Shown here piece by piece: positions 1 through 6,637 of a stretch of 10,893 nt of DNA. The notes under the pieces are model-generated. The model was not told the DNA's origin. It ran no database searches and saw only the letters and a list, made by a program, of their open reading frames with translations. The stretch comes from Betaproteobacteria bacterium. Its GTDB lineage: Bacteria > Pseudomonadota > Gammaproteobacteria > Burkholderiales > SG8-39. Numbering within the stretch: the stretch's first letter is position 1; every line of letters starts with the position of its first letter. The position numbers and the translations under genes were made by a program. The stretch spans positions 1 to 10,893 of the forward strand of contig VBDM01000025.1 of NCBI GenBank assembly GCA_005881355.1, given 5' to 3'.

Positions 1-43
1 CTCGAGCACAGAGTCCATTGCGTCGGACAGTATCACCGGAGTC

Positions 44-841
44 TCAATTGAAGGAAATCCCGACGATGGCCTTGACGGTCCAGTTGTCCGTGGCGGGCGT
101 CAGGCCGTGGCCGACGCCGAAATTGAGCGACCAGGACTTGCGCTCGATCTCCATCACCGCGTACAGCGTGCGGTTCTGCTGCTCGCGCGGCAGCCGGTTC
201 GCGAGCGTGCCGGTGTCGTCGTAGTACTCGGCGCCGAGCGCAAACCCCTGGGCGACATCGTGCACCGCCTTCCAGGCGAGGGTGAGCTCGGGACTGCCGC
301 GAAAGCCCGGCGACAGGCCCCACTCGAAGATCGGGTTCAGGCCGATCAGCCAGCCGGCACCGCGGTAGCCGCCGATGACGCGCACCTCGTCGTTCCAGCG
401 GGAGTCGGAGAAGGCCTTGGTGAGGTCGGAGAGCTCGTTGTTGATCCCGAAGTACCAGCCGCCCTTGCCTTCCGCGCCGTGCACCGGCAGCCATTTCGCG
501 CGCAGCTTCGCGCCGCCCAGATGGTAATCCCCTTGCGCGTCGGTCGCGGTCGGAAGATACAGGCCCCAGTCGAAGTCGTTGCCAAGGCCCCAGGAAAATT
601 CCGGCGTGATCCGCCATCCGTGGTAAGGCGGCACATCGCCCGGATAATCGGGTGTCCTTCTGCCGCTCGGCGTGGTGTTGACGTGGAGCTCGAGGCCGCT
701 TTCGCCGCGGTAGTCGAGATCGTCGGTGTAGACTTGGATCTCGTCCAGGATCGCAAGTGCATCGGGCGCAGCGCCCAGGCAAGCGCCCAGCAGCAAGGCT
801 GGAAAAAGCGAACGGGCCGGCACCCTCCTGCGAAGGCGCAC
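44..841 (-). CDS. Predicted outer-membrane beta-barrel protein with Sec signal peptide
   Basis: The 265-residue product begins with a basic, then hydrophobic signal sequence (MRLRRR, then a Leu/Ala-rich core) and a good signal peptidase I site after Ala-Leu-Ala at residue 30. The mature part is rich in aromatic and glycine residues in alternating strands (for example GWRITPEFSWGLG, GWLIGLNPIFEWGL, LNFGVGHGL) and ends in ISFN, close to the terminal aromatic typical of outer-membrane barrels. I chose the GTG at 841 because it supplies the positive N-terminus. An in-frame GTG at 823 has an AGGAGG directly against it, which is too close to work. A Cys at residue 21 (LGAC) makes a lipoprotein a weaker alternative. 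The gene starts two bases after the glcD stop, so the two are probably co-transcribed. Function is unknown; a channel or structural barrel is inference. Confidence 0.72.
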   Translation of the reverse strand: MRLRRRVPARSLFPALLLGACLGAAPDALAILDEIQVYTDDLDYRGESGLELHVNTTPSGRRTPDYPGDVPPYHGWRITPEFSWGLGNDFDWGLYLPTATDAQGDYHLGGAKLRAKWLPVHGAEGKGGWYFGINNELSDLTKAFSDSRWNDEVRVIGGYRGAGWLIGLNPIFEWGLSPGFRGSPELTLAWKAVHDVAQGFALGAEYYDDTGTLANRLPREQQNRTLYAVMEIERKSWSLNFGVGHGLTPATDNWTVKAIVGISFN

Positions 842-843
842 GT

Positions 844-2328
844 CTAGAATCTCGGCAGCTCGGGGTGCGGCAGCTGCCCGCCGCGCGCGCGCATGCGGCC
901 GAACTCGGCGCAGCGGTGCAGCGTCGGGATGTTCTTGCCGGGATTGAGCAGGCCCTCGGGATCGAAGGCGCGCTTCACGCCGTGGAAGCGCTCGATCTCC
1001 GGCGCCGCGAACTGCACGCACATCTGGTTGATCTTCTCCACGCCCACGCCGTGCTCGCCGGTGATGGTGCCGCCGACCTCGACGCATTTCTCCAGGACCT
1101 CGCCCGCGAAGCGCTCGGTGCGCTCGAGCTGGTCGGGATCGTTCGCGTCGAAAAGGATCAGCGGGTGCAGGTTGCCGTCGCCCGCGTGGAACACGTTGGG
1201 GCAGCGCAGGCCGTATTTCTTCTCCATCGTCGCGATGAATTTCAGGATCTCGCCCAATTTCTTTCGCGGAATGGTCCCGTCCATGCAGTAGTAGTCGGGC
1301 GAGATGCGGCCCACCGCGGGAAAAGCGGCCTTGCGCCCGGCCCAGAGCTTCTGGCGATCCGCTTCGGAGTCCGACACGCGGATGCGAGTGGCGCCGCAGC
1401 CCCGGAGCACCTCGGTCATGCGCGCGACGTTCTCTTCCACTTCCTCCGGCGTGCCGTCCGCCTCGCACAGGAGGAGCGCCGCCGCCTCCAGATCGTAGCC
1501 GGCGTGCGCGAACTCCTCCACCGCGCGCGCGGCCGGCCGGTCCATCATCTCCAGGCCCGAAGGCACGATGCCCGCCGCGATGACATCGGCCACCGCGTTG
1601 CCGGCTCGCTCGACGTCGTCGAACGACGCGAGAATGACGCGGGCCGTCTCGGGCTTCGGCAGGAGCTTCACGGTGATCTCGGTGGCCACCGCGAGCATGC
1701 CTTCGGAACCGATCATGAGCGCGAGGAGATCAAGCCCGGGGGCGTCGAGCGCTTCGGCTCCGAATTCGACGACTTCGCCCTCGACCGTGACCGCGCGCAC
1801 CCGCAGGACGTTGTGCAGGGTAAGGCCGTATTTCAGGCAATGCACGCCGCCCGAATTTTCGGCGACGTTGCCGCCGATCGAGCAGGCGATCTGCGAGGAG
1901 GGATCGGGCGCGTAGAAAAGCCCGTAGGGCGCGGCGGCCTCCGAGATCGCGAGATTGGTGACCCCGGGCTGAACGCGCGCGGTGCGCGCTCCCGGGTCGA
2001 GCGCGAGGATGCGCCGCATCTTCGCGAGCGACAGCAGCACGCCGTCTCCGCGCGGGAGCGCTCCGCCGGAGAGGCCGGTGCCCGCGCCGCGCGCGACCAC
2101 CGGCACTTTCAGCGCGTGGCAGGCGGCGAGCACCTGCCTGACCTGCTCCTCGTTCGCGGGAAGCGCCACGACCATCGGCAGCTGGCGGTAGGCCGTGAGG
2201 CCGTCGCATTCGTACGAGCGCGTGTCCTCCTCGGCGTGCAGCACGGAATCCGCGGGAAGCAACTCGCGCAAGCGCCCAGCGACCTCCGCCTGGCGGATGA
2301 AATTGACGCCGATGCCAGCGACGTTCAT
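844..2328 (-). CDS. glcD: FAD-linked oxidase, GlcD-type glycolate / D-2-hydroxyacid dehydrogenase
   Basis: The product has 494 residues, close to E. coli GlcD (about 499). It is a vanillyl-alcohol-oxidase-type flavoprotein. The FAD-binding PCMH part (about 45-225) carries ARGAGTGLSGGALP at 79-92 and PDPSSQIACSIGG at 141-153, followed by a Gly/Asn-rich stretch to about 168. The C-terminal FAD-oxidase domain (about 230-470) carries NVFHAGDGNLHP at 378-389, GGTITGEHGVG at 419-429 and NPGKN at 462-466. These match the GlcD/D-lactate dehydrogenase family, which oxidises glycolate to glyoxylate or D-lactate to pyruvate and passes electrons to the respiratory chain. The ATG at 2328 is the only start after an upstream in-frame stop, and no clear Shine-Dalgarno is seen. 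E. coli GlcD works with GlcE and GlcF, and neither is adjacent here. The linked hydroxypyruvate isomerase favours a glycolate/glyoxylate role, but substrate choice between glycolate and D-lactate is not decided by sequence. Confidence 0.93.
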   Translation of the reverse strand: MNVAGIGVNFIRQAEVAGRLRELLPADSVLHAEEDTRSYECDGLTAYRQLPMVVALPANEEQVRQVLAACHALKVPVVARGAGTGLSGGALPRGDGVLLSLAKMRRILALDPGARTARVQPGVTNLAISEAAAPYGLFYAPDPSSQIACSIGGNVAENSGGVHCLKYGLTLHNVLRVRAVTVEGEVVEFGAEALDAPGLDLLALMIGSEGMLAVATEITVKLLPKPETARVILASFDDVERAGNAVADVIAAGIVPSGLEMMDRPAARAVEEFAHAGYDLEAAALLLCEADGTPEEVEENVARMTEVLRGCGATRIRVSDSEADRQKLWAGRKAAFPAVGRISPDYYCMDGTIPRKKLGEILKFIATMEKKYGLRCPNVFHAGDGNLHPLILFDANDPDQLERTERFAGEVLEKCVEVGGTITGEHGVGVEKINQMCVQFAAPEIERFHGVKRAFDPEGLLNPGKNIPTLHRCAEFGRMRARGGQLPHPELPRF

Positions 2329-2359
2329 GTCAGAATGAGTCGGTTGTTATTCGCCCAGC

Positions 2360-3136
2360 TTACAAGTATTTCCTCACCCACGCCAAGCCGTCTCCGGTTT
2401 TTTCCGCGGGCACGTATTCCGCGCCGATCCAGCCCTTGTAGCCCAGGCGGTCGATGCGCTCGAACAAGAAAGGGAAATCGATCTCCCCCGTGCCAGGCTC
2501 GTGCCGGTGGGGCACATCGGCAACCTGCATGTGCCCTATCCGGTTCACGTTCGCCGCGATGATCTTGGCGAGATCGTCCCCCATGATCCGCATGTGATAG
2601 AGATCGTATTGCAATTTGAGATTGGCGGCGCCCACCTCGTCCATGAGCGCGAGCGCCTGAGCCGAGGTGTTCAGGTAGAACCCGGGAACGGAGCGCGTGT
2701 TGATGGGCTCGATGAGGAGCGTCATGCCGGCACGCGCGAGCTCGCCCGCGGCGTAGCGGAGGTTCGAGACGTAGGTCCCGCGCAGGACCGCGCCGTCGAT
2801 GCCGGGCGGCGCGACGCCCGCGAGGCAGTTCATCTGTCTGCAGCCAAGCGCCCTGGCATAGTCGATCGCCCGGGCGACGCCTTCTCGGAACTCGGCTGCG
2901 CGGGAGGGCAGGCAGGCGATGCCGCGATCGCTCTTGTCGGGATCGCCCGCGGGGATGTTGATGAGCACGACCTCGACGCCGGCGCGCTGCGCGATTTCGC
3001 CGAGCTGCCTCTTGCTCCAGCCGTAGGGAAACTGGATCTCGACCGCCCTGAAGCCTGCCCGAGCCGCCGCCTCGAAGCGCTCGGGAAACTCGACCTCCTG
3101 GAACAGCATGCTGATGTTGGCGCTGAAGCGGAGCAT
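2360..3136 (-). CDS. hyi: Hydroxypyruvate isomerase (Hyi / OtnI family)
   Basis: The product has 258 residues, the same length as E. coli Hyi, and starts with the family hallmark MLRFSANISMLF. It is an AP-endonuclease-2-like TIM barrel. Family motifs are present in order: RGIACLP (71-77), LIEPIN (141-146), LQYDLYHM (175-182), GHMQVAD (201-207), HEPGTGEID (212-220) and GAEY (238-241). Glu143 and Glu240 are the expected catalytic pair, with Asp178 and Gln204 as probable metal ligands. Hyi interconverts hydroxypyruvate and tartronate semialdehyde in the cytoplasm, linking glyoxylate (via glyoxylate carboligase) to glycerate. The related OtnI enzymes act on 2-oxo-tetronate, so that activity cannot be excluded. 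The ATG at 3136 has a GAGG about nine bases upstream. The gene lies 24 bases after the toxin gene and 31 bases before glcD, which fits one transcript with glcD. No carboligase (gcl) or reductase (glxR) gene is in the window. Confidence 0.93.
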   Translation of the reverse strand: MLRFSANISMLFQEVEFPERFEAAARAGFRAVEIQFPYGWSKRQLGEIAQRAGVEVVLINIPAGDPDKSDRGIACLPSRAAEFREGVARAIDYARALGCRQMNCLAGVAPPGIDGAVLRGTYVSNLRYAAGELARAGMTLLIEPINTRSVPGFYLNTSAQALALMDEVGAANLKLQYDLYHMRIMGDDLAKIIAANVNRIGHMQVADVPHRHEPGTGEIDFPFLFERIDRLGYKGWIGAEYVPAEKTGDGLAWVRKYL

Positions 3137-3160
3137 CGGCCGAAACCTCGCAACAGCTGT

Positions 3161-3481
3161 TCAGTCACCGATCTGACTAAACGTGCGCGGAACAAGAACG
3201 GCGATCGCCTTGAGCAGTTCAGGAATCAGTGGACGAAGATCTACGATCCGGTTGCTCTTTGCCGCCAACACTATAACGGCAACCGGCAACGTGCTTAGGT
3301 TTTGTTGATACCGCAGGTTCTGATCCGCGGTTAGAAAAACATCGAACTTGCCCGCGCTGCGCGCAAGCAGGTCCCCATTCTTCAAGCTGGACCAGCCCAT
3401 TTCCGCGACGGTGCGGATATCGTGACCGGAAATCTCCGACTGGAGTTCCTTCGGTAAGGACTCGTCAAGCAGGATGCGCAT
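3161..3481 (-). CDS. DUF5615 PIN-like toxin of a type II toxin-antitoxin pair
   Basis: This 106-residue protein has the DUF5615 (PIN-like, Mut7-C-related) pattern: RILLDESLP at 2-10 with acidic Asp6/Glu7, VAEMGW near residue 25 with Glu27, LKNGDLL at 33-39 with Asp37, and DVFLTADQNL at 47-56 with Asp53. These acidic residues are the likely metal-binding site of a PIN-fold nuclease. Family members are usually paired with DUF433 or similar small antitoxins. Its ATG lies inside the end of the antitoxin gene (17-base overlap), so translation is probably coupled. Base composition is lower in GC than its neighbours: a hand count gave about 54% over 3181-3360 against about 73% over 4081-4140, which suggests acquisition by transfer. 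RNase activity and toxicity are inferred from family and pairing, not shown by sequence. Confidence 0.86.
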   Translation of the reverse strand: MRILLDESLPKELQSEISGHDIRTVAEMGWSSLKNGDLLARSAGKFDVFLTADQNLRYQQNLSTLPVAVIVLAAKSNRIVDLRPLIPELLKAIAVLVPRTFSQIGD

Positions 3482-3683
3482 CCTGCGCTAGACCCTCGCG
3501 GGCAAGTTCAAGCGCCGCGACGGCCTGTTCTCGCGTCACCGACGGAAACGATTTCAGGAAATCGTCGAGCGAATCTCCGGCTTCAAGGTAGTCGAAGAGG
3601 TTCTTCACAGGGACACGTGTACCGACAAAAACGGGCACACCGCCCTGGATGTCAGGATCGCTGTGAATCACGGGTTGCTTCAT
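3465..3683 (-). CDS. DUF433 antitoxin partner of the PIN-like toxin
   Basis: The 72-residue product matches the DUF433 family: a short N-terminal segment with DPDIQGG (9-15), the signature VPVFVGTRVPV at 16-26, then a helical part with LEAGDSLDDFLKSFPSVT (33-50) and EQAVAALELA (52-61). DUF433 proteins are winged-helix-like antitoxins that sit immediately upstream of DUF5615/PIN-like toxins, exactly as seen here, and would neutralise the toxin and probably repress their own promoter. The ATG at 3683 is the natural start; only a weak ribosome binding site is visible upstream. An imperfect inverted repeat about 20 bases upstream could be its operator. Confidence 0.86.
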   Translation of the reverse strand: MKQPVIHSDPDIQGGVPVFVGTRVPVKNLFDYLEAGDSLDDFLKSFPSVTREQAVAALELAREGLAQDAHPA

Positions 3684-4007
3684 ACGATGGCCCGGTCAAT
3701 AACTGAGGTGTACATGATACGCCTCGCATACACGGTTGGTGGCTAACGAGACTCGCAAGTGGGCACGCGTTTCCTAACCAAATGGCCTTCTGTCGGCAGA
3801 TGGTCGGATATGGCGGCCCCACCACTGGTGCGGGCCCTAGGAGATTTCTTTGGCGCCTAACACACCGATCGTCTCGTACCAAAGTTCTCAAGCAGCAACC
3901 GGCTCCTCCGCCCGCTTCACCGGCCGCTCGTCGATCGGCAGATTCACGACCACGGAAAGAGAAGCCGCGGCGCCGTTTGATACCATTGGCCTTTGGCCCC
4001 GACGCAC
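3684..4007. other. 324-base intergenic region with a possible minus-strand gene remnant
   Basis: This region separates the divergent toxin-antitoxin operon and the SulP operon. Apart from the candidate operator at 3705-3725 I see no RNA gene, insertion sequence end or clear terminator. On the minus strand, 3983-3888 reads as a 32-codon frame ending in TGA whose second half (VNLPIDERPVKRAEEPVAA) has strongly G/C-ending codons like a real gene. It could be the last fragment of a deleted gene or a chance frame. No convincing sigma-70 promoter for the SulP gene could be picked out by eye. Confidence 0.4.
3705..3725. promoter_or_regulatory. Possible operator (inverted repeat) of the toxin-antitoxin promoter
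   Basis: GAGGTGT (3705-3711) and ACGCCTC (3719-3725) form an inverted repeat matching at 6 of 7 positions around a 7-base spacer. It lies 21 bases upstream of the antitoxin ATG. On the minus strand the spacer region reads TATCAT, which resembles a -10 box, although no good -35 is seen. Type II antitoxins commonly autorepress by binding such repeats. The operator role is inferred from position and symmetry alone. Confidence 0.35.
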
Positions 4008-5789
4008 GTGACGACCACTACCGCATCGAGTCACCCGCTTCTGGAAAAGGTCTTGCCGTTCCTGAAGTGGTGGCCGCTCGTCGGTCCGGCGACGCTGAAG
4101 GCCGATGCGCTCGCGGGCATGGTCGGCGCCATCGTCGTGCTGCCCCAGGGCGTCGCTTTCGCCACGCTCGCGGGGCTCCCGCCCGAGTACGGCCTGTACT
4201 GCGCGATGGTGCCGGCGATCGTCGCGGCGCTGTTCGGATCGTCGTTGCACACCGTCGCCGGCCCCACCAACCCGGTGTCGCTCATGGTGCTCGCTTCGCT
4301 TGCTCCGCTTGCGACGCCCGGCACGCCGCATTACATAGAGCTTGCGCTCACGCTCGCGCTGATGTCGGGGGTCATCATGGTCACAATGGGCGTGCTGGGA
4401 CTGGGCGCGCTCGTGAACTTCATGTCGAGCACCGTGGTGGTCGGATTCACCGCCGCGATCGGCGTGCTGATCTTCGCCAGCCAGCTCGGCAATTTCCTCG
4501 GCATCGCGCCCGGGCCCGGGGCGAGCCTCACCGAGCTTGTCGCGGGGACTTTCTCGCGCCTCGAGGATACTCAGGCTTGGGTTGTCGTAGCGGCCGCGGG
4601 GACGCTTGCGATCGGCGCGCTCTCGCGCCGCGCGCTGCCGAAGATTCCGCCGATGCTCGTAGCGATGCTCGCCGGAAGCCTCCTCGCTTTCGCGCTGAAT
4701 CACGCGCTCGGCGCCGAGCGCACGGGCTTGCGCACCCTCGGCCCTCTTGCCGGAGCGCTGCCGCCGCTCTCCATCCCCGATCTCTCGGCCGGCACTCTGC
4801 AAAGCCTGCTCGGTGCCGCCATCGCCGTGGCGCTGGTATCGCTCACGCAGGCGGTGTCGATCGCGCATGCCATCGCGCTCAAATCCGGCCAGCGCATCGA
4901 CAACAGCCAGGAATTCATCGGCCAAGGCCTCGCCAACGTCGCCGCGGCGTTCTTCTCGGGCTTTCCCACCAGCGCCTCGGTCAACCGCTGCGGCATCAAC
5001 TACGAATCGGGCGCGAAGACGCCGATGTCGGCGGTGTTCGCCGCGGCGCTGCTGATCCTCGTTCTCCTCGCGGTCGCGCCGCTCGCCGCCTATCTGCCGA
5101 TTGCGGTGGTGGCGGGCATCCTGTTTCTCGTCGCCTGGAGCCTGATCGATTTTCGGCGCATCCGCAAGATTCTGTCCACCAGCCGCGGCGAGGGCGCCGT
5201 GCTCGCCGTCACGTTCTTCGCGACGCTGCTGCTCGACCTCGAGTTCGCGATCCTCGTCGGGGTGCTCGCGTCGCTCGTGCTGTACCTCAATCGCACCTCG
5301 CACCCGATCATGAGAAGCCTCGTTCCCGACCCGCGCCACAGCCAGCGCAAGATGACCGAGGTCGAGGACAGCCTGCTCGAATGCCCGCAGCTCAAGATCC
5401 TGCGCATCGAAGGCTCGATCTACTTCGGCGCGGTCAGTCACGTCGAGCGCCACTTCGACATTCTGCGCGAGCGCAGCCCCGGCCAGAAGCACCTGCTGCT
5501 GATGTCGAAGAGCATCAACTTCGTCGACATGGCGGGCGCGGAGCTGCTCGTCGAAGAAGCGCGGCGCCGGCGCGAGGCCGGCGGGCAGCTCTACTTCTAC
5601 AGCCTGAGAAAGCCGGTCGAGGAGCTGTTCGAGCGCGGCGGGTACATCGCCGAGCTCGGCCGCGAGAACATTTTCCGCGGCAAGCGCGAGGCGATCGGCG
5701 GCGTGTTCACGCGGCTCGACCAGTCGGTGTGCGCCCGATGCCGCGCGCGCATTTTCGAGGAATGCGCGAGCGTGCCGGAGCCCAAATGA
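4008..5789 (+). CDS. SulP family inorganic anion transporter with STAS domain
   Basis: The protein has about 593 residues. The hydrophobic transporter part (about 10-430) holds family motifs: DALAGMVGAIVVLPQGVAFA near 33-52, GLPPEYGLY near 56-64, AGPTNPVSL near 84-92, and FPTSASVNRCGINYESGAKT near 319-338. A cytoplasmic STAS domain follows (about 460-570); its usual phospho-site DSxG appears as DMAG (SINFVDMAGAELL), so regulation by Ser phosphorylation there is unlikely. SulP proteins move sulfate, bicarbonate or dicarboxylates across the inner membrane, and the substrate cannot be read from sequence. The tail has a Cys cluster (CARCRARIFEEC). An in-frame stop just upstream leaves only TTG at 3993 or GTG at 4008; I chose GTG, though neither has a clear ribosome binding site. 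The stop overlaps the start of the esterase gene. Confidence 0.92.
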   Translation: MTTTTASSHPLLEKVLPFLKWWPLVGPATLKADALAGMVGAIVVLPQGVAFATLAGLPPEYGLYCAMVPAIVAALFGSSLHTVAGPTNPVSLMVLASLAPLATPGTPHYIELALTLALMSGVIMVTMGVLGLGALVNFMSSTVVVGFTAAIGVLIFASQLGNFLGIAPGPGASLTELVAGTFSRLEDTQAWVVVAAAGTLAIGALSRRALPKIPPMLVAMLAGSLLAFALNHALGAERTGLRTLGPLAGALPPLSIPDLSAGTLQSLLGAAIAVALVSLTQAVSIAHAIALKSGQRIDNSQEFIGQGLANVAAAFFSGFPTSASVNRCGINYESGAKTPMSAVFAAALLILVLLAVAPLAAYLPIAVVAGILFLVAWSLIDFRRIRKILSTSRGEGAVLAVTFFATLLLDLEFAILVGVLASLVLYLNRTSHPIMRSLVPDPRHSQRKMTEVEDSLLECPQLKILRIEGSIYFGAVSHVERHFDILRERSPGQKHLLLMSKSINFVDMAGAELLVEEARRRREAGGQLYFYSLRKPVEELFERGGYIAELGRENIFRGKREAIGGVFTRLDQSVCARCRARIFEECASVPEPK

Positions 5790-6391
5790 GCCGGCTGCGC
5801 CGCGCCATCGTGCTCGTGCTCGCGCTGGCCGCCGCTTGTGGCGGCCAGCCGAGGCTCGCGCGCCTTGCGCCCGACGCGGTGGTGCTCGCATTCGGAGACA
5901 GCCTCACCTTCGGCATTGGCGCCAACCCGCAGGAGAGCTACCCGGCGCAGCTGGAAGCGCTGATCGGGCGCAAGGTGGTCGCCTCGGGCGTCCCCGGTGA
6001 GGTAAGCACGGAGGGACTTGCGCGGCTTTCCTCAGCGATAGACGAGGCAAAGCCGCAGCTCGTGATTCTTTGCCACGGAGGCAACGATCTCCTGAGGAAA
6101 CTCGACGACGCGCAGGCGGCGAACAACATCCGCGCGATGGTGCGCCTGGCGAAGGCCCGAGGCGCGCAGGTCGTGCTGATCGGCGTGCCCCGGCCCGGCC
6201 TTTTGCCTTCCGCAGCCGGATTCTATGAGGACATCGCCAGGGAACTCGGGGTGCCGTACGAAGGAACCGCGTTGAGGAAGATCCTCACCGACAATGCCCT
6301 GAAGTCCGATCTCGTCCACCCGAACGCGGCCGGGTACGCGCGGCTCGCCGAGGCCGTGGCGGCCCTCCTGAAGAAAGCGGGCGCCGTATGA
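5786..6391 (+). CDS. Exported SGNH/GDSL hydrolase (TesA-like arylesterase / lysophospholipase)
   Basis: The 201-residue product has all four SGNH blocks: FGDSLTFG (36-43) with nucleophile Ser39, the block II Gly around 68-71 (GVPG), HGGND (97-101) with Asn100, and DLVHPN (175-180) with Asp175 and His178 completing the triad. The N-terminus (MSRLRR, then a hydrophobic stretch to ACGG at 17-20) is a signal sequence. Cys18 after Ala-Ala-Ala makes it a possible lipoprotein, though the lipobox lacks the usual Leu at -3. The enzyme should hydrolyse esters or thioesters in the periplasm or at a membrane; E. coli TesA (thioesterase I/lysophospholipase L1) is the best-known relative. The ATG overlaps the SulP stop as ATGA, with GGAG at 5777-5780 five bases upstream, so translation is coupled. 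The two genes may be joined only by transcription, since no shared pathway is obvious. Confidence 0.92.
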   Translation: MSRLRRAIVLVLALAAACGGQPRLARLAPDAVVLAFGDSLTFGIGANPQESYPAQLEALIGRKVVASGVPGEVSTEGLARLSSAIDEAKPQLVILCHGGNDLLRKLDDAQAANNIRAMVRLAKARGAQVVLIGVPRPGLLPSAAGFYEDIARELGVPYEGTALRKILTDNALKSDLVHPNAAGYARLAEAVAALLKKAGAV

Positions 6392-6420
6392 GGGGTTTTT
6401 CCCGTAGGGGTTTCCCCGAC
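6392..6420 (+). terminator. Weak candidate terminator after the esterase gene
   Basis: Directly after the stop codon the sequence contains GGGGTTTTTCCC and then GGGGTTTCCCC, two adjacent small G/C hairpins with T-containing loops. Neither is followed by a good T-run, so intrinsic termination is doubtful. The segment may only attenuate read-through into the small gene downstream. Confidence 0.2.
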
Positions 6421-6442
6421 TTTCCCTTCCAAGCGCGACGTA

Positions 6443-6459
6443 CTATGCTGATGGCATAG
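6443..6459. repeat. Short perfect inverted repeat upstream of the small membrane protein gene
   Basis: CTATGC and GCATAG form a perfect 6-base inverted repeat around TGATG, ending 17 bases before the ATG at 6477. A TATGCT hexamer inside it could be a -10 box, but the candidate -35 seventeen bases further upstream (TTTCCC) is poor. It may be a regulator site or an mRNA hairpin in the leader. Short repeats of this size also arise by chance. Confidence 0.25.
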
Positions 6460-6476
6460 CAAGTCGAGCCGATTCC

Positions 6477-6608
6477 ATGTCGGACCGCCACCTCTGGATC
6501 GAAGTCGCCGAGTATCTTGCCGCAGTCGTCGGCGTGATCCTCATCGCGTGGGTGCTCGCCGAGGATCTCGGCACGCCGCTCTGGGGCGAGCTGACCAGGC
6601 TGCGCTGA
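6477..6608 (+). CDS. Small single-pass membrane protein (43 residues), function unknown
   Basis: An ATG at 6477 opens a 43-codon frame closed by TGA at 6606-6608. The product has a charged N-terminus (MSDRHLWIEVAEY), one hydrophobic helix of about 17 residues (LAAVVGVILIAWVLA, about 14-28), and a short amphipathic end (WGELTRLR). Codons mostly end in G or C, as in neighbouring genes. The frame has no alternative start upstream before a stop. The ribosome binding site is weak (GAG about eight bases upstream). It lies 85 bases after the esterase gene and 29 bases before the converging ACT-protein stop. I do not recognise the family. A small inner-membrane protein is the most I would claim. Confidence 0.55.
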   Translation: MSDRHLWIEVAEYLAAVVGVILIAWVLAEDLGTPLWGELTRLR

Positions 6609-6637
6609 AGTCCGGTCCGCCGCGGTGCGCGGCCGCG

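Noticed and set aside
847..1468. N-terminal extension of the beta-barrel protein frame into glcD
   Set aside because: The sequence is Arg-rich shadow of GlcD, and a signal peptide begins at the GTG at 841.
757..2562. A 601-codon plus-strand frame opposite glcD
   Set aside because: The composition is that of an antisense shadow, while the minus strand has all GlcD motifs in order.
3152..3161. AACAGCTGTT, a 10-base perfect palindrome between the toxin gene and hyi
   Set aside because: It is too short for a claim, overlaps the toxin stop codon and has no adjacent promoter element. It could arise by chance.
3782..5785. A long plus-strand frame leading in phase into the esterase
   Set aside because: It overlaps the SulP gene in another frame with Arg/Ala-rich shadow composition. 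The esterase has its own ATG, ribosome binding site and signal sequence at 5786.
3888..5891. A 667-codon open frame on the minus strand opposite the SulP gene
   Set aside because: Its translation is dominated by Arg, Glu, His and Asp repeats typical of the antisense of a GC-rich gene, and the plus strand encodes a clear SulP protein.
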